The notes beneath the pieces are model-generated. The model did no database searches. It was not told the origin of the DNA and worked only from the letters and a program-made list of their open reading frames with translations. This document shows positions 42,985-53,517 of a stretch of 64,000 nt of DNA, in pieces. Source of the DNA: Actinomycetaceae bacterium (GTDB lineage: Bacteria > Actinomycetota > Actinomycetes > Actinomycetales > Actinomycetaceae); contig JAUNVP010000005.1 of assembly GCA_030537615.1 (NCBI GenBank), forward strand, positions 55,600-119,599. Reading direction: 5' to 3'. Every line of letters starts with the position of its first letter. Position 1 is the first letter of the stretch. Made by a program: the position numbers and the translations under genes.

Positions 42985-43176
42985 CACTTGTTCGCAAGTG
43001 ACTATCGCGCGTCTTTTCCGTTCGCGCCATGCGAACGGGGATTGTCAGCACCAGTCCCACCCGTATTCGGGAGGGCGTTGACACCAAGACGCTAGGGCCT
43101 TCGGGCACAGAACTGAAATCAGGTGGATCGCCCAGCGACCCGCCACCAGGGTGCGCGAGCACCGGAAGGAATAACC
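42985..43176 (+). promoter_or_regulatory. Structured rpsB 5' leader
   Basis: The leader contains CACTTG-TTCG-CAAGTG (42985-43000), a 6-bp stem with a UUCG tetraloop. It also contains CCGTTCGC (43018-43025) pairing with GCGAACGG (43031-43038) across a 5-base loop. A GGAAGGA ribosome site lies before the ATG at 43177. Ribosomal protein leaders of this kind often carry autogenous control sites, but which protein would bind is unknown. Confidence 0.5.
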
Positions 43177-44148
43177 ATGGCAATTGTTACCATGCGCCAG
43201 CTTCTTGAAAGCGGCGTCCACTTCGGCCACCAAACCCGCCGATGGAACCCCAAGATGAAGCCGTTCATCCTCACCGAACGCAACGGCATTTACATCATCG
43301 ACCTGCAGCAAACCGTCGCCGACATTGATACCGCATACGATTTCGTGAAAGAAACGGTTGCTCACGGCGGCAACATCCTCTTCGTTGGCACGAAGAAGCA
43401 GGCTCAAGAAGCGATTGAAGAGCAGGCCCAGCGCGTCGGTATGCCGTTCGTAAGCCATCGCTGGCTCGGCGGTATGCTGACCAACTTCCAGACCGTCTCC
43501 AAGCGACTGCAGCGCATGAAGGAACTCGAACAGATTGATTTCGATGACGTAGCGTCCTCTGGTCGCACCAAGAAAGAACTGCTCATGATGCGTCGTGAGA
43601 AAGATAAGCTCACGCGTAGCCTCGGCGGTATCCGCGACATGTACAAGGTTCCGTCAGCCGTATGGGTAGTTGACACGAAGAAAGAACACCTTGCTATTGC
43701 GGAGGCGAAGAAGCTCGGTATCCCCGTTATCGCCATCCTCGACACCAACTGTGACCCCGACGAAGTTGACTATGGCATCCCCGGCAACGACGATGCCATC
43801 CGCGCCGTCGCACTCTTGACCCGCGTCGTCGCCGACGCCTGCGCCGCCGGTCTCATGGCTCGCTCCGAGCGTCGTCAGAGCACCGGAGAAGAGGCCGCAC
43901 CAGTGGCCGAGCCGATGGCCGAATGGGAACGCGAACTGCTCGAAAACGCCGAAGCTCAAGCGGCTGAAGCTACCCCGGAGAAAGCGACTGACGACAAGGC
44001 CGACACCGAGAAGGCCGACGCTGTCGCAGAAGAAAAGCCGGAAGAAAAAGCTGAAGCCCCCGCACCGGAAAAAGCTGACAACGAACCGGTAGAAAAGACC
44101 GAAGAGAAGAAGGAAACGCCTGCCGAAGCCGCAGACGAAGCCAAGTAG
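43177..44148 (+). CDS. rpsB: 30S ribosomal protein S2
   Basis: This 323-residue small-subunit protein has the S2 core: [43 protein letters not shown], and [18 protein letters not shown] [19 protein letters not shown]. The last ~85 residues are a Glu/Ala/Lys-rich low-complexity tail ([17 protein letters not shown]), longer than in model species. The ATG at 43177 fits GGAAGGA. tsf follows after 34 bases. Confidence 0.97.
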   Translation: MAIVTMRQLLESGVHFGHQTRRWNPKMKPFILTERNGIYIIDLQQTVADIDTAYDFVKETVAHGGNILFVGTKKQAQEAIEEQAQRVGMPFVSHRWLGGMLTNFQTVSKRLQRMKELEQIDFDDVASSGRTKKELLMMRREKDKLTRSLGGIRDMYKVPSAVWVVDTKKEHLAIAEAKKLGIPVIAILDTNCDPDEVDYGIPGNDDAIRAVALLTRVVADACAAGLMARSERRQSTGEEAAPVAEPMAEWERELLENAEAQAAEATPEKATDDKADTEKADAVAEEKPEEKAEAPAPEKADNEPVEKTEEKKETPAEAADEAK

Positions 44149-44182
44149 GTCACCACAAACTTTCAACAAGATAGGACAAATA

Positions 44183-45013
44183 ATGGCGAACTACACCGCC
44201 GCGGACGTCAAAGCTCTTCGCGAGAAGACCGGCGCCGGCATGATGGATGTCAAGAAAGCTCTGGACGAGGCCAATGGTGACAAGGATAAGGCACTGGAAA
44301 TTATTCGCCTGTCCGGTCTCAAATCCCTCTCCAAGCGCGAGGGACGCACAGCCTCTGCCGGTTTGATCGCCGGAACCGTCGTTGATTCGACGGTTGGCGT
44401 CATGGTCGAAGTGAATTCTGAGACGGACTTCGTTGCCAAGAATGACAAGTTCATTGATTTTGCGAACAAGGTTCTCAATGCCGCAGTCGAGTCCCAGGCC
44501 GCTGACCGCGATGCCCTCCTGACGGCCCCGGTTGAAGACGGTACGGTCTCCGATCTCGTCGACTCCATCGCCGCAATGGTCGGTGAAAAAATCGAGCTGC
44601 GCCGGGTCGTGCGCGTCGAGGGCGAGAACGTCGACCTCTACCTCCACCAGACCTCTGCGGATCTGCCTGCCCAGGTGGGCGTGCTGGTCGCAACCGACAA
44701 GGCCGGCGCTGAGGTTGCTCGCAACATCGCGATGCACGTCGCCGCCTTCCAGCCCGACTACCTCGACCGCGATTCCATCCCGGCCGATGTACTCGACAAG
44801 GAACGCGACACGCTGACCAAGCTGACTCTGTCCGAAGGCAAGCCGGAGCACATTGTTCCGAAGATCGTGGAGGGGCGTCTCAACGCCTTCTACCAGGAAA
44901 ACTGCCTCGTTGACCAGGACTACGCGCGCGATCCTTCGAAGAAGGTTTCCGCGGTTCTCAAGGAAGCAGGCGCAAAGGTCACGGACTTCGTTCGTTTCCA
45001 AGTAGGCGCTTAG
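44183..45013 (+). CDS. tsf: Elongation factor Ts
   Basis: This 276-residue protein is the nucleotide-exchange factor for EF-Tu. The N-terminal UBA-like module and EF-Tu contact motif VKALREKTGAGMMDVKKALDE and the core SETDFVAKND are present, with the two dimerisation-core subdomains following. It ends the rpsB-tsf unit in front of a strong terminator. Confidence 0.97.
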   Translation: MANYTAADVKALREKTGAGMMDVKKALDEANGDKDKALEIIRLSGLKSLSKREGRTASAGLIAGTVVDSTVGVMVEVNSETDFVAKNDKFIDFANKVLNAAVESQAADRDALLTAPVEDGTVSDLVDSIAAMVGEKIELRRVVRVEGENVDLYLHQTSADLPAQVGVLVATDKAGAEVARNIAMHVAAFQPDYLDRDSIPADVLDKERDTLTKLTLSEGKPEHIVPKIVEGRLNAFYQENCLVDQDYARDPSKKVSAVLKEAGAKVTDFVRFQVGA

Positions 45014-45020
45014 AATCACT

Positions 45021-45060
45021 ATTTGTGGCCCCGTCTCGCGCAAGAGGCGGGGCCACAAAT
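45021..45060 (+). terminator. Terminator after tsf
   Basis: A 17-bp stem runs from 45021-45037 (starting ATTTGTGGCCCCG) to 45044-45060 (ending CGGGGCCACAAAT), with one G:U pair and a 6-base GCGCAA loop. The stem base ends in AAAT, so a T-run is present on both strands. Confidence 0.9.
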
Positions 45061-45139
45061 ACATAGTGCGCGCCGGATGAGGGTACGATTGATGAGGGCG
45101 CAACTGTCGCGTAGCCTCAGCCTTTAGGAGGAAATACGG

Positions 45140-45886
45140 ATGACCAAAGCACAAACACCGAATCGACGAGTTTTACTCAAACTGTCGGGCGAAGTCTTTG
45201 GTGGGGGAAAAATCGGACTTGATCCGACAGTTGTCTCATCGACGGCCCGTGAGATCGCCAATGCTGTGCGCGGAGGAGTAGAAGTCGCAGTCGTTGTCGG
45301 CGGAGGCAATTTCTTCCGTGGTGCGCAACTGTCCCAGCACGGATTGGATCGGGCCCGCGCCGACTACATGGGGATGCTCGGCACTGTGATGAACGCGCTT
45401 GCGCTCCAAGATTTCCTCGAACAAGAGGGCGTAACCACTCGAGTGCAGTCAGCCATCACCATGCGTCAGGTAGCGGAACCATACGTTCCGCTCAAGGCTA
45501 TCCGCCACTTAGAAAAAGGGCGGGTGGTTGTCTTTGGAGCGGGTGCGGGACTCCCGTACTTCTCAACCGACACAGTATCAGCTCAGCGCGCCCTCGAAAC
45601 TCAGTGCTCAGAACTCCTCGTGGCGAAAAACGGTGTGGATGGAATCTACACGGATGATCCACGGGAAAACCCGAACGCTGAGAAGATTGATTTCATTACG
45701 TACAATGATGCGCTCGTACGCGGCCTCAGGGTCGTTGACGCGGCAGCGTTTTCACTGTGCCAAGATAACCACTTGAATATGCGGGTTTTCGGTATGAACG
45801 AGCCCGGCAACGTGACGGCAGCTCTTCTTGGAGAGAAAATCGGTACGTTGGTGTCGACTTCAGACCACACAGGAGATGAAAAATGA
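45140..45886 (+). CDS. pyrH: UMP kinase
   Basis: This 248-residue amino-acid-kinase-fold enzyme phosphorylates UMP to UDP. Motifs include [46 protein letters not shown] and [14 protein letters not shown]. It has its own start region after the tsf terminator (AGGAGG before the ATG) and overlaps frr by 4 bases. Confidence 0.96.
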   Translation: MTKAQTPNRRVLLKLSGEVFGGGKIGLDPTVVSSTAREIANAVRGGVEVAVVVGGGNFFRGAQLSQHGLDRARADYMGMLGTVMNALALQDFLEQEGVTTRVQSAITMRQVAEPYVPLKAIRHLEKGRVVVFGAGAGLPYFSTDTVSAQRALETQCSELLVAKNGVDGIYTDDPRENPNAEKIDFITYNDALVRGLRVVDAAAFSLCQDNHLNMRVFGMNEPGNVTAALLGEKIGTLVSTSDHTGDEK

Positions 45887-46440
45887 TTGAAGATGCCCTA
45901 CTCATGGCCGAGGACGGTATGGAGAAAGCAGTTGCCGCAACCCGCAAAGAGTTCGGTAATATCCGCACCGGTCGCGCCAACCCGGAAATGTTCAACAGCA
46001 TTCTCGTGGACTACTACGGAGCGCCTACGCCCTTACAACAGCTAGCCTCGATCCAGATTCCCGAAGCACGCATGGTGCTCGTCAGCCCCTACGATCGCGG
46101 TTCAGTCCAAGACATCATTAAAGCGATTCGAGATGCGGATCTCGGAGTAAATCCAACCGATGACGGCAACGTTATCCGGTGCACCCTGCCAGCACTGACC
46201 GAAGAACGCCGCAAAGACTACGTCAAACAGGCCCGCCAACGCGCGGAAGAGGGGCGGATTTCGATTCGCAACGAGCGTCGCAAGGCGAAGGAAGAACTCG
46301 ACCGCATCAAGAAAGATGGCGATGCCGGTGAGGACGAAGTCGAGCGCGGCGAAAAAGAACTCGAAGCCCTCACGAAGTCGTACGTTTCGAAGATTGATGC
46401 CGAGCTCGAAGCCAAGGAAACTGATTTGATGACGGTCTAA
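45883..46440 (+). CDS. frr: Ribosome recycling factor
   Basis: This 185-residue tRNA-shaped protein splits post-termination ribosomes with [26 protein letters not shown] is the conserved N-terminal signature, followed by [21 protein letters not shown] and the [25 protein letters not shown] helix. It is translationally coupled to pyrH (ATGA overlap). Confidence 0.97.
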   Translation: MIEDALLMAEDGMEKAVAATRKEFGNIRTGRANPEMFNSILVDYYGAPTPLQQLASIQIPEARMVLVSPYDRGSVQDIIKAIRDADLGVNPTDDGNVIRCTLPALTEERRKDYVKQARQRAEEGRISIRNERRKAKEELDRIKKDGDAGEDEVERGEKELEALTKSYVSKIDAELEAKETDLMTV

Positions 46441-46447
46441 TCCGTCA

Positions 46448-47329
46448 GTGAATTTGACTGTGAATCTACGACGAATTACCCACCCGGGTCCGACTCAAAA
46501 CCACCAACCGTTACCGTCATCGGGGCGCGCCGGGCGCAATCTTCCCGCTGCGATTACCGTTGGCGTGACGATGGCGGCGGTGGCGCTCACACTCCTATTT
46601 GTGTCACGGGCGGCCTTTATCGGCCTCGTCTGCGTGCTCGTTGTTGTCGCGCTGTGGGAACTCGCCGGTGCGTTCGCGCGCAAAAACTACGACATCGCTC
46701 TCGCACCCGCGTGGGTCGGTGGCGTCGGCATGATCGTTTCAGCGTGGTTTTTGGGACTAGAAGCCGTCTTGGGCGCACTGTGTCTCACGGTATTCGCGGT
46801 GGCACTGTGGAAGCTCATCGACACGTCAAGTGATCGAGCCGTCACTGACGTCATGGCGACGATATTCGTCCTCTTGTACGTGCCGCTTCTCGCCTCATTC
46901 GTCATTTTGATTCTCAAGTCGCCACACGGGGTATGGGCGGTACTGATCTATATCGCGCTGTCTGTGGCAAACGATTTGGGAGGGTGGATGCTCGGTGTGC
47001 TCATCGGGAAGCATCCGATGGCACCGCGAATCTCACCGAAGAAGTCCTGGGAAGGGTTTGCCGGCTCACTTCTTCTGTCCATCGCCGTCGGGATCGGCGG
47101 TATGATCTGGCTGGGCGGCCCGTGGTGGTGGGGAATAGTTCTCGCCACGCTGACCACGATTGCCGCAACCACTGGGGATCTTACCGAATCTCTCATTAAA
47201 CGCGATGTCGGGCTCAAGGATATGTCAAATATTCTTCCCGGACACGGTGGCCTCATGGATCGAATGGACTCTCTACTGATGGTCGCGCCCGCGGCCTACC
47301 TCATGATGCGGGTAGCATTGCAATGGTGA
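46448..47329 (+). CDS. cdsA: Phosphatidate cytidylyltransferase
   Basis: This 293-residue integral membrane enzyme makes CDP-diacylglycerol. A ~35-residue polar N-terminus is followed by about eight hydrophobic segments. The CDP-alcohol signature is visible near the end: [26 protein letters not shown] and [14 protein letters not shown]. It may supply phosphatidylinositol synthesis. It starts 7 bases after frr and overlaps rlmN by 7 bases. Confidence 0.93.
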   Translation: MNLTVNLRRITHPGPTQNHQPLPSSGRAGRNLPAAITVGVTMAAVALTLLFVSRAAFIGLVCVLVVVALWELAGAFARKNYDIALAPAWVGGVGMIVSAWFLGLEAVLGALCLTVFAVALWKLIDTSSDRAVTDVMATIFVLLYVPLLASFVILILKSPHGVWAVLIYIALSVANDLGGWMLGVLIGKHPMAPRISPKKSWEGFAGSLLLSIAVGIGGMIWLGGPWWWGIVLATLTTIAATTGDLTESLIKRDVGLKDMSNILPGHGGLMDRMDSLLMVAPAAYLMMRVALQW

Positions 47330-48537
47330 AGAAACCCGTTCGAATAGACCGGCGAGGTCGTCAGGTCATGCCGACCGACCAGCCGCCCGAAGGCGCCACC
47401 TCACCCGACGCCCGCCCAATCCTCTCTTTTACGGCAAAGCGACGCGGCAAAGCGCCCTCACACCTGGCAGACCTTGATCTCACCGATCGCAAACGCGTCC
47501 TCGCCGATGCGGGATTGCCGGCATTTCGCGCCGACCAACTATCACGGCACTACTTCAATCACTTCGAAGCTGACCCCGAACGCATGACAGATGTGCCGCG
47601 CACGATGGTTGAAGCCGTGCAAAGCTCACTCATGCCCACACTCGTTAAGCCCGTGCGCTCCCTGACAGCCGACGACGGTAAAACGATCAAACACCTATGG
47701 GAGCTTTACGACGGCGCCCGAGTCGAATTTGTCCTCATGCGCTATCCCAGCCGGACGACGTTGTGCATCTCCAGTCAAGCGGGATGCGGAATGGCATGCC
47801 CGTTTTGCGCCACCGGGCAGATGGGGCTAACGCGCAACCTTTCGACTGCTGAGATCATCGAGCAGGTGCGACTCGCTGCGAAAGCCTGTCGCGACGGCGA
47901 CCTCGCCGGCGGCCCCACGCGACTCTCAAACATCGTGTTCATGGGCATGGGAGAGCCTTTGGCGAACTACCGGGCAATTACCCAGGCACTCCACCGCATG
48001 ATCGATGAACCGCCCCACGGATTTGGGCTTTCCGCCCGGAATATCACGGTATCGACAGTCGGCCTCGTCCCCGCTATTGACAAACTCGCTGCACTCGGGC
48101 TTCCGGTCACTCTCGCCGTGTCACTCCATGCGCCCGACGATGAACTCCGAGACGAACTCATCCCTATCAACTCCCGGTGGAAAACCGGCGAACTACTCGA
48201 TGCCGCGCGCCGGTACTTTGTCGCCTCCGGGCGGAGAGTATCGATCGAATACGCGCTTATCAAGGATATGAATGATCACCCGTGGCGAGCTCAGCTCCTT
48301 GCGGATGAACTGAACAAACGCGGCAAAGGATGGGCGCATGTCAATCCGATTCCGCTGAATCCAACACCCGGTTCGATATGGACAGCTTCGACCGCTGAAG
48401 CACAGCGAGAATTTGTCGAAACCTTGCTAAATAACGGCATCAATACGACAATTCGTGATACACGTGGATCAGACATTGACGGTGCTTGTGGTCAGTTAGC
48501 GACGACCGTTGCGACAGAAGAGAGAATAGACACATGA
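47323..48537 (+). CDS. rlmN: Dual-specificity rRNA/tRNA methyltransferase RlmN
   Basis: This 404-residue radical-SAM enzyme methylates A2503 of 23S rRNA and A37 of some tRNAs. The radical-SAM cysteines are in [33 protein letters not shown] is the SAM-binding GEP-like motif, and the methyl-carrier cysteine is in the [11 protein letters not shown] tail. A repeat copy at 47947-47957 supplies the MGEPL codons of the conserved motif, a case where the repeat coincides with a functional sequence. Confidence 0.95.
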   Translation: MVKKPVRIDRRGRQVMPTDQPPEGATSPDARPILSFTAKRRGKAPSHLADLDLTDRKRVLADAGLPAFRADQLSRHYFNHFEADPERMTDVPRTMVEAVQSSLMPTLVKPVRSLTADDGKTIKHLWELYDGARVEFVLMRYPSRTTLCISSQAGCGMACPFCATGQMGLTRNLSTAEIIEQVRLAAKACRDGDLAGGPTRLSNIVFMGMGEPLANYRAITQALHRMIDEPPHGFGLSARNITVSTVGLVPAIDKLAALGLPVTLAVSLHAPDDELRDELIPINSRWKTGELLDAARRYFVASGRRVSIEYALIKDMNDHPWRAQLLADELNKRGKGWAHVNPIPLNPTPGSIWTASTAEAQREFVETLLNNGINTTIRDTRGSDIDGACGQLATTVATEERIDT

Positions 48538-49085
48538 GTAAATTCCCGACTACGTCGTTCTTCAAGAAGGGATACCATCCCGAACGCGTTGACGAGTTTT
48601 TTACGCGCGCACGCCAGGCCTACGAAGGCGGTGTTCCGGCTGAAGAATTCTCCTCAGAACAAGTACGTCGCGCTATGTTCCCGCTCAAACGCGGCGGGTA
48701 CGATCCCAGTTCCGTTGACGCGGCGCTCGATCGTCTCGAAGGCGCGTTCGTCACTCGCGACCGCGCGAATCACGTCGCCGTGAACGGTGAAGAAGCGTGG
48801 CTCAACCACGTAGCTGACCGGGCGACAACCCTGTACCCACGGCTGGTTCGCCCCGAATCCGAACGTTTCGCGCACCCAGAAAAAGGCGAAGTTGGTTATA
48901 AGATCACCGAAGTCGACGCGTTCCTTAATCGTCTCGCGCGCTTCTTTGACGACGAAGAGAAAATCACCGCAAACGAAGTACGTCGCCTGACCTTTAAACC
49001 TGCAAAGGCCGAAGACGCCTACGTCGAAGGAACTGTTGACGCTTACCTTGCCCGCGTCATCGAGATCCTCCTTGCGGTGGAATAA
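48534..49085 (+). CDS. DivIVA-domain-containing protein
   Basis: This 183-residue protein carries two copies of a DivIVA-like DUF motif: [25 protein letters not shown] near the start and [23 protein letters not shown] near residue 120. Each is followed by an [20 protein letters not shown] segment. Such proteins sit between rlmN and dxr in actinobacteria; the function is not established, with pole or envelope growth control as the family expectation. It lacks the long coiled coil of Wag31. The ATG overlaps the rlmN stop. Confidence 0.85.
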   Translation: MSKFPTTSFFKKGYHPERVDEFFTRARQAYEGGVPAEEFSSEQVRRAMFPLKRGGYDPSSVDAALDRLEGAFVTRDRANHVAVNGEEAWLNHVADRATTLYPRLVRPESERFAHPEKGEVGYKITEVDAFLNRLARFFDDEEKITANEVRRLTFKPAKAEDAYVEGTVDAYLARVIEILLAVE

Positions 49086-49087
49086 CA

Positions 49088-50293
49088 ATGGCCCCTCGCG
49101 ACCTCGTTATTCTCGGGTCAACTGGATCGATTGGAACACAGGCACTCGATATCGTTGCCTCGCATCCGGATCGAATGCGAGTTGTTGCGCTCGCGGCCGG
49201 CGGCTCCAATATCTCACTACTAGTCGATCAGGTTGACCAGTTTCGGCCTCATTTCGTTGCTGTAGCCAAGGGAGAGCCTTCGCAAATTGAGGACGCATTG
49301 CGCTCACGTGGAGTCACAGGCGTCAACGTGGGTGTCGGGCTCTCAGCGATTGTTGAAGCGGCTGGAATGCTCGACGAAAACGGCGTGGTACTCAATGGGA
49401 TCAACGGGGGTGTCGGGCTTGAACCGACGCTTGCCGCCCTCGCCTCCGGTGCGACGCTCGCGCTAGCCAACAAGGAATCTCTTGTCGTCGGAGCACCGTT
49501 GGTGCGGGCTGCATGTGTGCGACCAGGACAGATTGTTCCCGTTGACTCCGAACACTCTGCCATCGCGCAATGCTTATCCTCTGGACGGCATGAAAGAGGG
49601 CTCACCGCAACGCGAGTCACGGGGTTCACCGAGGTATCGCGTCTCGTCCTCACCGCATCAGGCGGTCCTTTCCGTGGGAAGAAACGACACGACCTGCACG
49701 ATATTACTCCCGTGCAAGCCCTCGCTCATCCGACCTGGGACATGGGGCCGGTTGTCACAATCAACTCATCAACGCTCATGAACAAGGGCCTCGAGCTCAT
49801 TGAGGCACATGTCCTATTCGACATTGAGGCCAACCGGATCGATGCCGTTGTCCATCCGCAGTCGATTGTGCATTCGATGGTGACTTTTAACGACGGTGCA
49901 ACAATCGCACAGGCATCACCACCAGACATGCACCTTCCCATTGCACTATCGTTATCCTGGCCCGACCGATGGGACGACATTGAGCCGCCGTGCGTATGGG
50001 ATCAGCCAACGAGTTGGGACTTCGAACCCGTTGATGATGAAACTTTCCCGGCACTCAGTCTTGCCCGGCAAGCAGTCGCGGCCTCCGACACGCACCCAAC
50101 CGTGATGAACGCTGCCAATGAAGTGTGCGTCGATGCATTTTTGCGTGGCGCACTGCCTTATCTCGCGATTGTCGACACGGTTAGTGATATTGTTTCGGAC
50201 CACGAAGGCATGACAGAGCCTTCACTTGTCGACATTCTTGCCGTCCAACAGTGGGCGGTTGAACAGGCACAACAACGCACCGGAGGATCCTAG
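49088..50293 (+). CDS. dxr: 1-deoxy-D-xylulose 5-phosphate reductoisomerase
   Basis: This 401-residue enzyme carries out the second step of the MEP isoprenoid pathway, converting DXP to MEP with NADPH, and is the fosmidomycin target. Motifs are GSTGSIGTQALDIV, ALANKESLVVGAPLV, VDSEHSAIAQCL and HPTWDMGPVVTINSSTLMNKGLE. ispG of the same pathway lies one gene on. A repeat copy near the end (50210-50220) encodes HEGMTEPSLV. Confidence 0.96.
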   Translation: MAPRDLVILGSTGSIGTQALDIVASHPDRMRVVALAAGGSNISLLVDQVDQFRPHFVAVAKGEPSQIEDALRSRGVTGVNVGVGLSAIVEAAGMLDENGVVLNGINGGVGLEPTLAALASGATLALANKESLVVGAPLVRAACVRPGQIVPVDSEHSAIAQCLSSGRHERGLTATRVTGFTEVSRLVLTASGGPFRGKKRHDLHDITPVQALAHPTWDMGPVVTINSSTLMNKGLELIEAHVLFDIEANRIDAVVHPQSIVHSMVTFNDGATIAQASPPDMHLPIALSLSWPDRWDDIEPPCVWDQPTSWDFEPVDDETFPALSLARQAVAASDTHPTVMNAANEVCVDAFLRGALPYLAIVDTVSDIVSDHEGMTEPSLVDILAVQQWAVEQAQQRTGGS

Positions 50294-51547
50294 GTGAGTT
50301 ACCTCGTCGGAATCATTCTGACCATCATTGCCCTCATGATCTCAGTCGCTTTCCACGAACTGGGACACATGATTCCCGCTAAGAAGTTCGGTGTTTATGT
50401 GCCGCAATACATGGTTGGTTTTGGCCCCACACTATTCTCACGGACGATTGGTGAAACCGAATACGGCATCAAAGCAATCTTGCTCGGAGGCTACGTACGT
50501 CTTGCCGGAATGTTTCCTCCTGCCCGCGACGGGATCCCCACCCACAACCGTAAGGGAAGGCTCACTCTTGCCGAAGAGGCGAGACGATCTTCGGCGGAAG
50601 AACTACCCGAAGGGCGCGAACACCAGGCGTTTTATAACCTGTCAGTTCCCAAGAAGCTGACCGTCATGCTCGGTGGCCCAGTCGTCAATCTCCTCATGTC
50701 GATCGTCATCTTCGCGATCATCATCCTTGGTATCGGTTTCAACAAGCCGTCGACGACACTCGAATATGTTCCGTATTGCATCGGCGACGAAGTCTGTAGC
50801 GACACCCATCCGACCTCACCCGCATACGAAGCGGGATTGCGCGCCGGAGACACCATCACGTCCTGGGGCGGGACGCCCGTCGATACGTGGAGTGACGTCG
50901 TCGCGCACATAGAGGCCGGGGGAACGACCCCCGCTGACGTCGTCGTGGAACGCAACGGTAAAACTCTCTCATTCACTGTGACGCCAACCCTCATCGGTGG
51001 CCACCCCAAAGCCGGTATTATTTCAGCGGTTCAGCGAGTGAGCGGCACACCCTCCGACGTCATTGATATCTCCTGGCGCACGTTCACCGGTACGGCCTCT
51101 ATTGTCATGGTTCTTCCGAAAGCCGTGTGGGATACCGCCGCTTCATTGTTCAAGGATGAGCCGAGAGATCCGAACTCGGTTCTGTCTGTCGTGGGAGTCG
51201 GACGGATCGCGGGAGAGGTTTCATCCACAACGTCCTCGGCCTCCAACACCAAAGACATCAGCATGGTCGATCGCGCTGTTCTTCTCCTGTCACTGTGGGC
51301 ATCGCTCAACATGGCGCTCTTCGTGTTCAACCTCATTCCGCTTCCTCCGCTCGACGGCGGTCATGTCGCCGGCGCGCTGTGGGAAGGTATTCGGCGTAGC
51401 TACAACCGGATCGCTGGTCGCCCCGATCCCGGGGCTGCCGATACCGCGCGGATGATGCCGCTGACCTACACCATGGTGACTTTGCTCCTGGGAATGACTG
51501 TCATACTTGTTATTGCCGATGTCGTTAAACCGATTCACTTGTTATAA
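50294..51547 (+). CDS. rseP: Site-2-protease-type zinc metalloprotease (RseP/Rip1-like)
   Basis: This 417-residue intramembrane protease has the zinc site HELGH at residues 21-25 in the first transmembrane helix. A PDZ domain lies at about 175-245 (SPAYEAGLRAGDTITSWGGTPV), and the second metal motif is PLPPLDGGHVAGAL near residue 354. Mycobacterial Rip1 cleaves anti-sigma factors; here the targets are unknown. The GTG start follows the dxr stop directly. The order dxr-rseP-ispG is conserved in actinobacteria. Confidence 0.93.
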   Translation: MSYLVGIILTIIALMISVAFHELGHMIPAKKFGVYVPQYMVGFGPTLFSRTIGETEYGIKAILLGGYVRLAGMFPPARDGIPTHNRKGRLTLAEEARRSSAEELPEGREHQAFYNLSVPKKLTVMLGGPVVNLLMSIVIFAIIILGIGFNKPSTTLEYVPYCIGDEVCSDTHPTSPAYEAGLRAGDTITSWGGTPVDTWSDVVAHIEAGGTTPADVVVERNGKTLSFTVTPTLIGGHPKAGIISAVQRVSGTPSDVIDISWRTFTGTASIVMVLPKAVWDTAASLFKDEPRDPNSVLSVVGVGRIAGEVSSTTSSASNTKDISMVDRAVLLLSLWASLNMALFVFNLIPLPPLDGGHVAGALWEGIRRSYNRIAGRPDPGAADTARMMPLTYTMVTLLLGMTVILVIADVVKPIHLL

Positions 51548-51607
51548 CGTGGTGGATTAGACACCTGTCAGGACGCACACAGCTCAGAACTGGGAGATAA
51601 TGTCACG

Positions 51608-52756
51608 GTGACTGAAATTGCACTTGGAATGCCGGAAGTTAAGCAGGATCCTTTCCCACGAAAGAAAACCCGCCTCATCCATGTTGGTGATGTGCCGGTA
51701 GGCGGTGGCTCTCCGATCTCTGTTCAATCGATGACGACCACCAAAACCACTGATATCGGCGGTACGTTGCAGCAGATTGCCGAACTCACCGCAGCAGGTT
51801 GCGATATTGTCCGTGTCGCATGCCCATCTGCCGATGACGCGGAAGCTCTTCCTATCATTGCCAAGCAGTCGACGATCCCCGTGATCGCTGATATTCACTT
51901 CCAACCGCGATACGTCTTTCAAGCGATAGAGGGCGGTTGCGCCGCGGTACGCGTGAATCCCGGCAACATTAGAAAGTTTGATGATCAAGTCAAGGACATC
52001 ACGAAAGCGGCCTCCGACTACGGAGTGCCCCTTCGAATCGGTGTCAATGCCGGTTCACTCGACCCGCGACTACTCAAAAAGCACGGTAAAGCTACGCCAG
52101 AAGCTCTCGCGGAATCGGCGATGTGGGAGGCTTCGCTGTTCGAAGAGCACGACTTCCACGACTTTAAGATCTCGGTCAAGCACCATGACCCTGTCGTCAT
52201 GATTCAGGCTTACGAAATTCTTGCTGAAAACGGCGAATGGCCACTGCACTTGGGAGTAACTGAGGCAGGACCACAATTTCAAGGAACGATTAAGTCAGCG
52301 ACAGCATTCGGTGCGCTGTTACGGCAGGGGATCGGGGACACGATTCGAGTTTCATTATCCGCGCCTCCCGTTGAGGAAGTGAAGGTTGGGATTGAGATCC
52401 TCCAATCCCTTGGATTGCGTGAGCGTACTCTTGAAATCGTGTCATGCCCGTCGTGCGGACGCGCGCAAGTCGATGTCTATACGCTAGCCGAAGAAGTAAC
52501 CGAAGGCTTGAAAGATCTGACCGTTCCGCTCCGTGTCGCTGTTATGGGATGCGTCGTCAACGGTCCGGGTGAAGCTCGTGAGGCCGACTTGGGTGTCGCT
52601 TCCGGTAACGGTAAAGGCCAGATTTTCATTAAGGGCAAGGTCGTTGCGACAGTCCCAGAAGACCAGATCGTCGAAACTCTCATCGAGCACGCACTGCGCA
52701 TCGCCGAGGAAATGGGGCTTGAGGAAGGCACCGGAGAAGTCGATGTGATCGCATGA
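51608..52756 (+). CDS. ispG: 4-hydroxy-3-methylbut-2-en-1-yl diphosphate synthase (flavodoxin)
   Basis: This 382-residue [4Fe-4S] enzyme of the MEP pathway converts MEcPP to HMBPP. The TIM barrel starts with [18 protein letters not shown], and cluster cysteines are in [11 protein letters not shown] and [19 protein letters not shown] start is used. It overlaps the next gene by 4 bases. Confidence 0.96.
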   Translation: MTEIALGMPEVKQDPFPRKKTRLIHVGDVPVGGGSPISVQSMTTTKTTDIGGTLQQIAELTAAGCDIVRVACPSADDAEALPIIAKQSTIPVIADIHFQPRYVFQAIEGGCAAVRVNPGNIRKFDDQVKDITKAASDYGVPLRIGVNAGSLDPRLLKKHGKATPEALAESAMWEASLFEEHDFHDFKISVKHHDPVVMIQAYEILAENGEWPLHLGVTEAGPQFQGTIKSATAFGALLRQGIGDTIRVSLSAPPVEEVKVGIEILQSLGLRERTLEIVSCPSCGRAQVDVYTLAEEVTEGLKDLTVPLRVAVMGCVVNGPGEAREADLGVASGNGKGQIFIKGKVVATVPEDQIVETLIEHALRIAEEMGLEEGTGEVDVIA

Positions 52757-53517
52757 GCTCCGACGTAGCCCCCATCGTGACCTTTGACGGGGTTACAGTC
52801 GGGGAGCTACTATCCGCTGATCTCAGCATCGCACCAGGCATTACAGCAATCACCGGACCATCCGGGGCTGGAAAAACCACGGTCTTGCGCCTACTGACGT
52901 GTTTCACTGATCCTTCGAGCGGGCACATCCGTGTGTTCGAGAACGATCTCGCCTCAGTTGATCCGGTCGAACACCGACGGTCGGTTACCATGCTCACGCA
53001 AGCACCGTGGGTTGGCTATGGAACTATCAGAGAGTCTTTAGCTGTGCTGGGAGAATGGCGAAATGAGCCGCAACCGTCCGATGACGAGATGCGCACAGTG
53101 CTCACCACCCTTGGGCTCTCCCATGAGCTCGATACCGATGCCCGTACGCTATCGGGTGGCGAACAGCAGCGGCTTGCAGCCGCGCGCCTGATCCTATCCC
53201 GTCCTCGTCTCGCCCTCCTCGATGAACCCACCGCGGCCCTCGATCAAGCAGGTGCCCGCACTTTCCTCACGGCTCTCTTATGCGAATTACGCAGTCAGGG
53301 AGCAAGCGTTATTTTCGTCATTCACGATGAGCGATTACTCGATCTCGCTGACCATCATCTTGTGCTCCAGTGCGGAAAGCTCTCCCATGCGTCATCGGTG
53401 TTTGATAGTCGAGCTGCTGAAAGCATGAGTGAGCCGTCAGAAAGGGGAGAGCAACGTCGAGGTGAGCCCCTTTCAAACCCGCACAATCGCATGAGTGAGC
53501 CGTGGGAGGAATCGTGA
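52753..53517 (+). CDS. ABC transporter ATP-binding protein with repeat-derived C-terminal tail
   Basis: This 254-residue ATPase has Walker [10 protein letters not shown] (35-43), Q-loop [11 protein letters not shown], signature [16 protein letters not shown] and Walker [13 protein letters not shown]. It pairs with the UPF0014-type permease that overlaps its stop codon; such pairs (FetA/FetB) have been linked to iron homeostasis in E. coli. The last ~35 residues ([17 protein letters not shown] ... [10 protein letters not shown]) are low complexity and consist largely of two dispersed repeat copies, so the folded domain ends near residue 215. Confidence 0.88.
   Translation: MSSDVAPIVTFDGVTVGELLSADLSIAPGITAITGPSGAGKTTVLRLLTCFTDPSSGHIRVFENDLASVDPVEHRRSVTMLTQAPWVGYGTIRESLAVLGEWRNEPQPSDDEMRTVLTTLGLSHELDTDARTLSGGEQQRLAAARLILSRPRLALLDEPTAALDQAGARTFLTALLCELRSQGASVIFVIHDERLLDLADHHLVLQCGKLSHASSVFDSRAAESMSEPSERGEQRRGEPLSNPHNRMSEPWEES

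Larger units (their letters stand above)
47947..53501. repeat. Dispersed repeat, five coding copies (rlmN, dxr, ABC ATPase)
   Basis: Cores are 47947-47957 (+, GGA, in rlmN), 50210-50220 (+, ACA, in dxr), 53114-53124 (-, GGA, in the ABC ATPase core, peptide LGLSHEL), 53425-53435 (+, AGT) and 53491-53501 (+, AGT), the last two in the ATPase C-terminal tail. One-mismatch copies occur near 47627, 49269, 50559, 53379 and 53764. Confidence 0.9.

Noticed and set aside
44150..45154. 334-codon open frame antisense to tsf
   Set aside because: It overlaps tsf completely and the terminator after it; tsf carries all family motifs.
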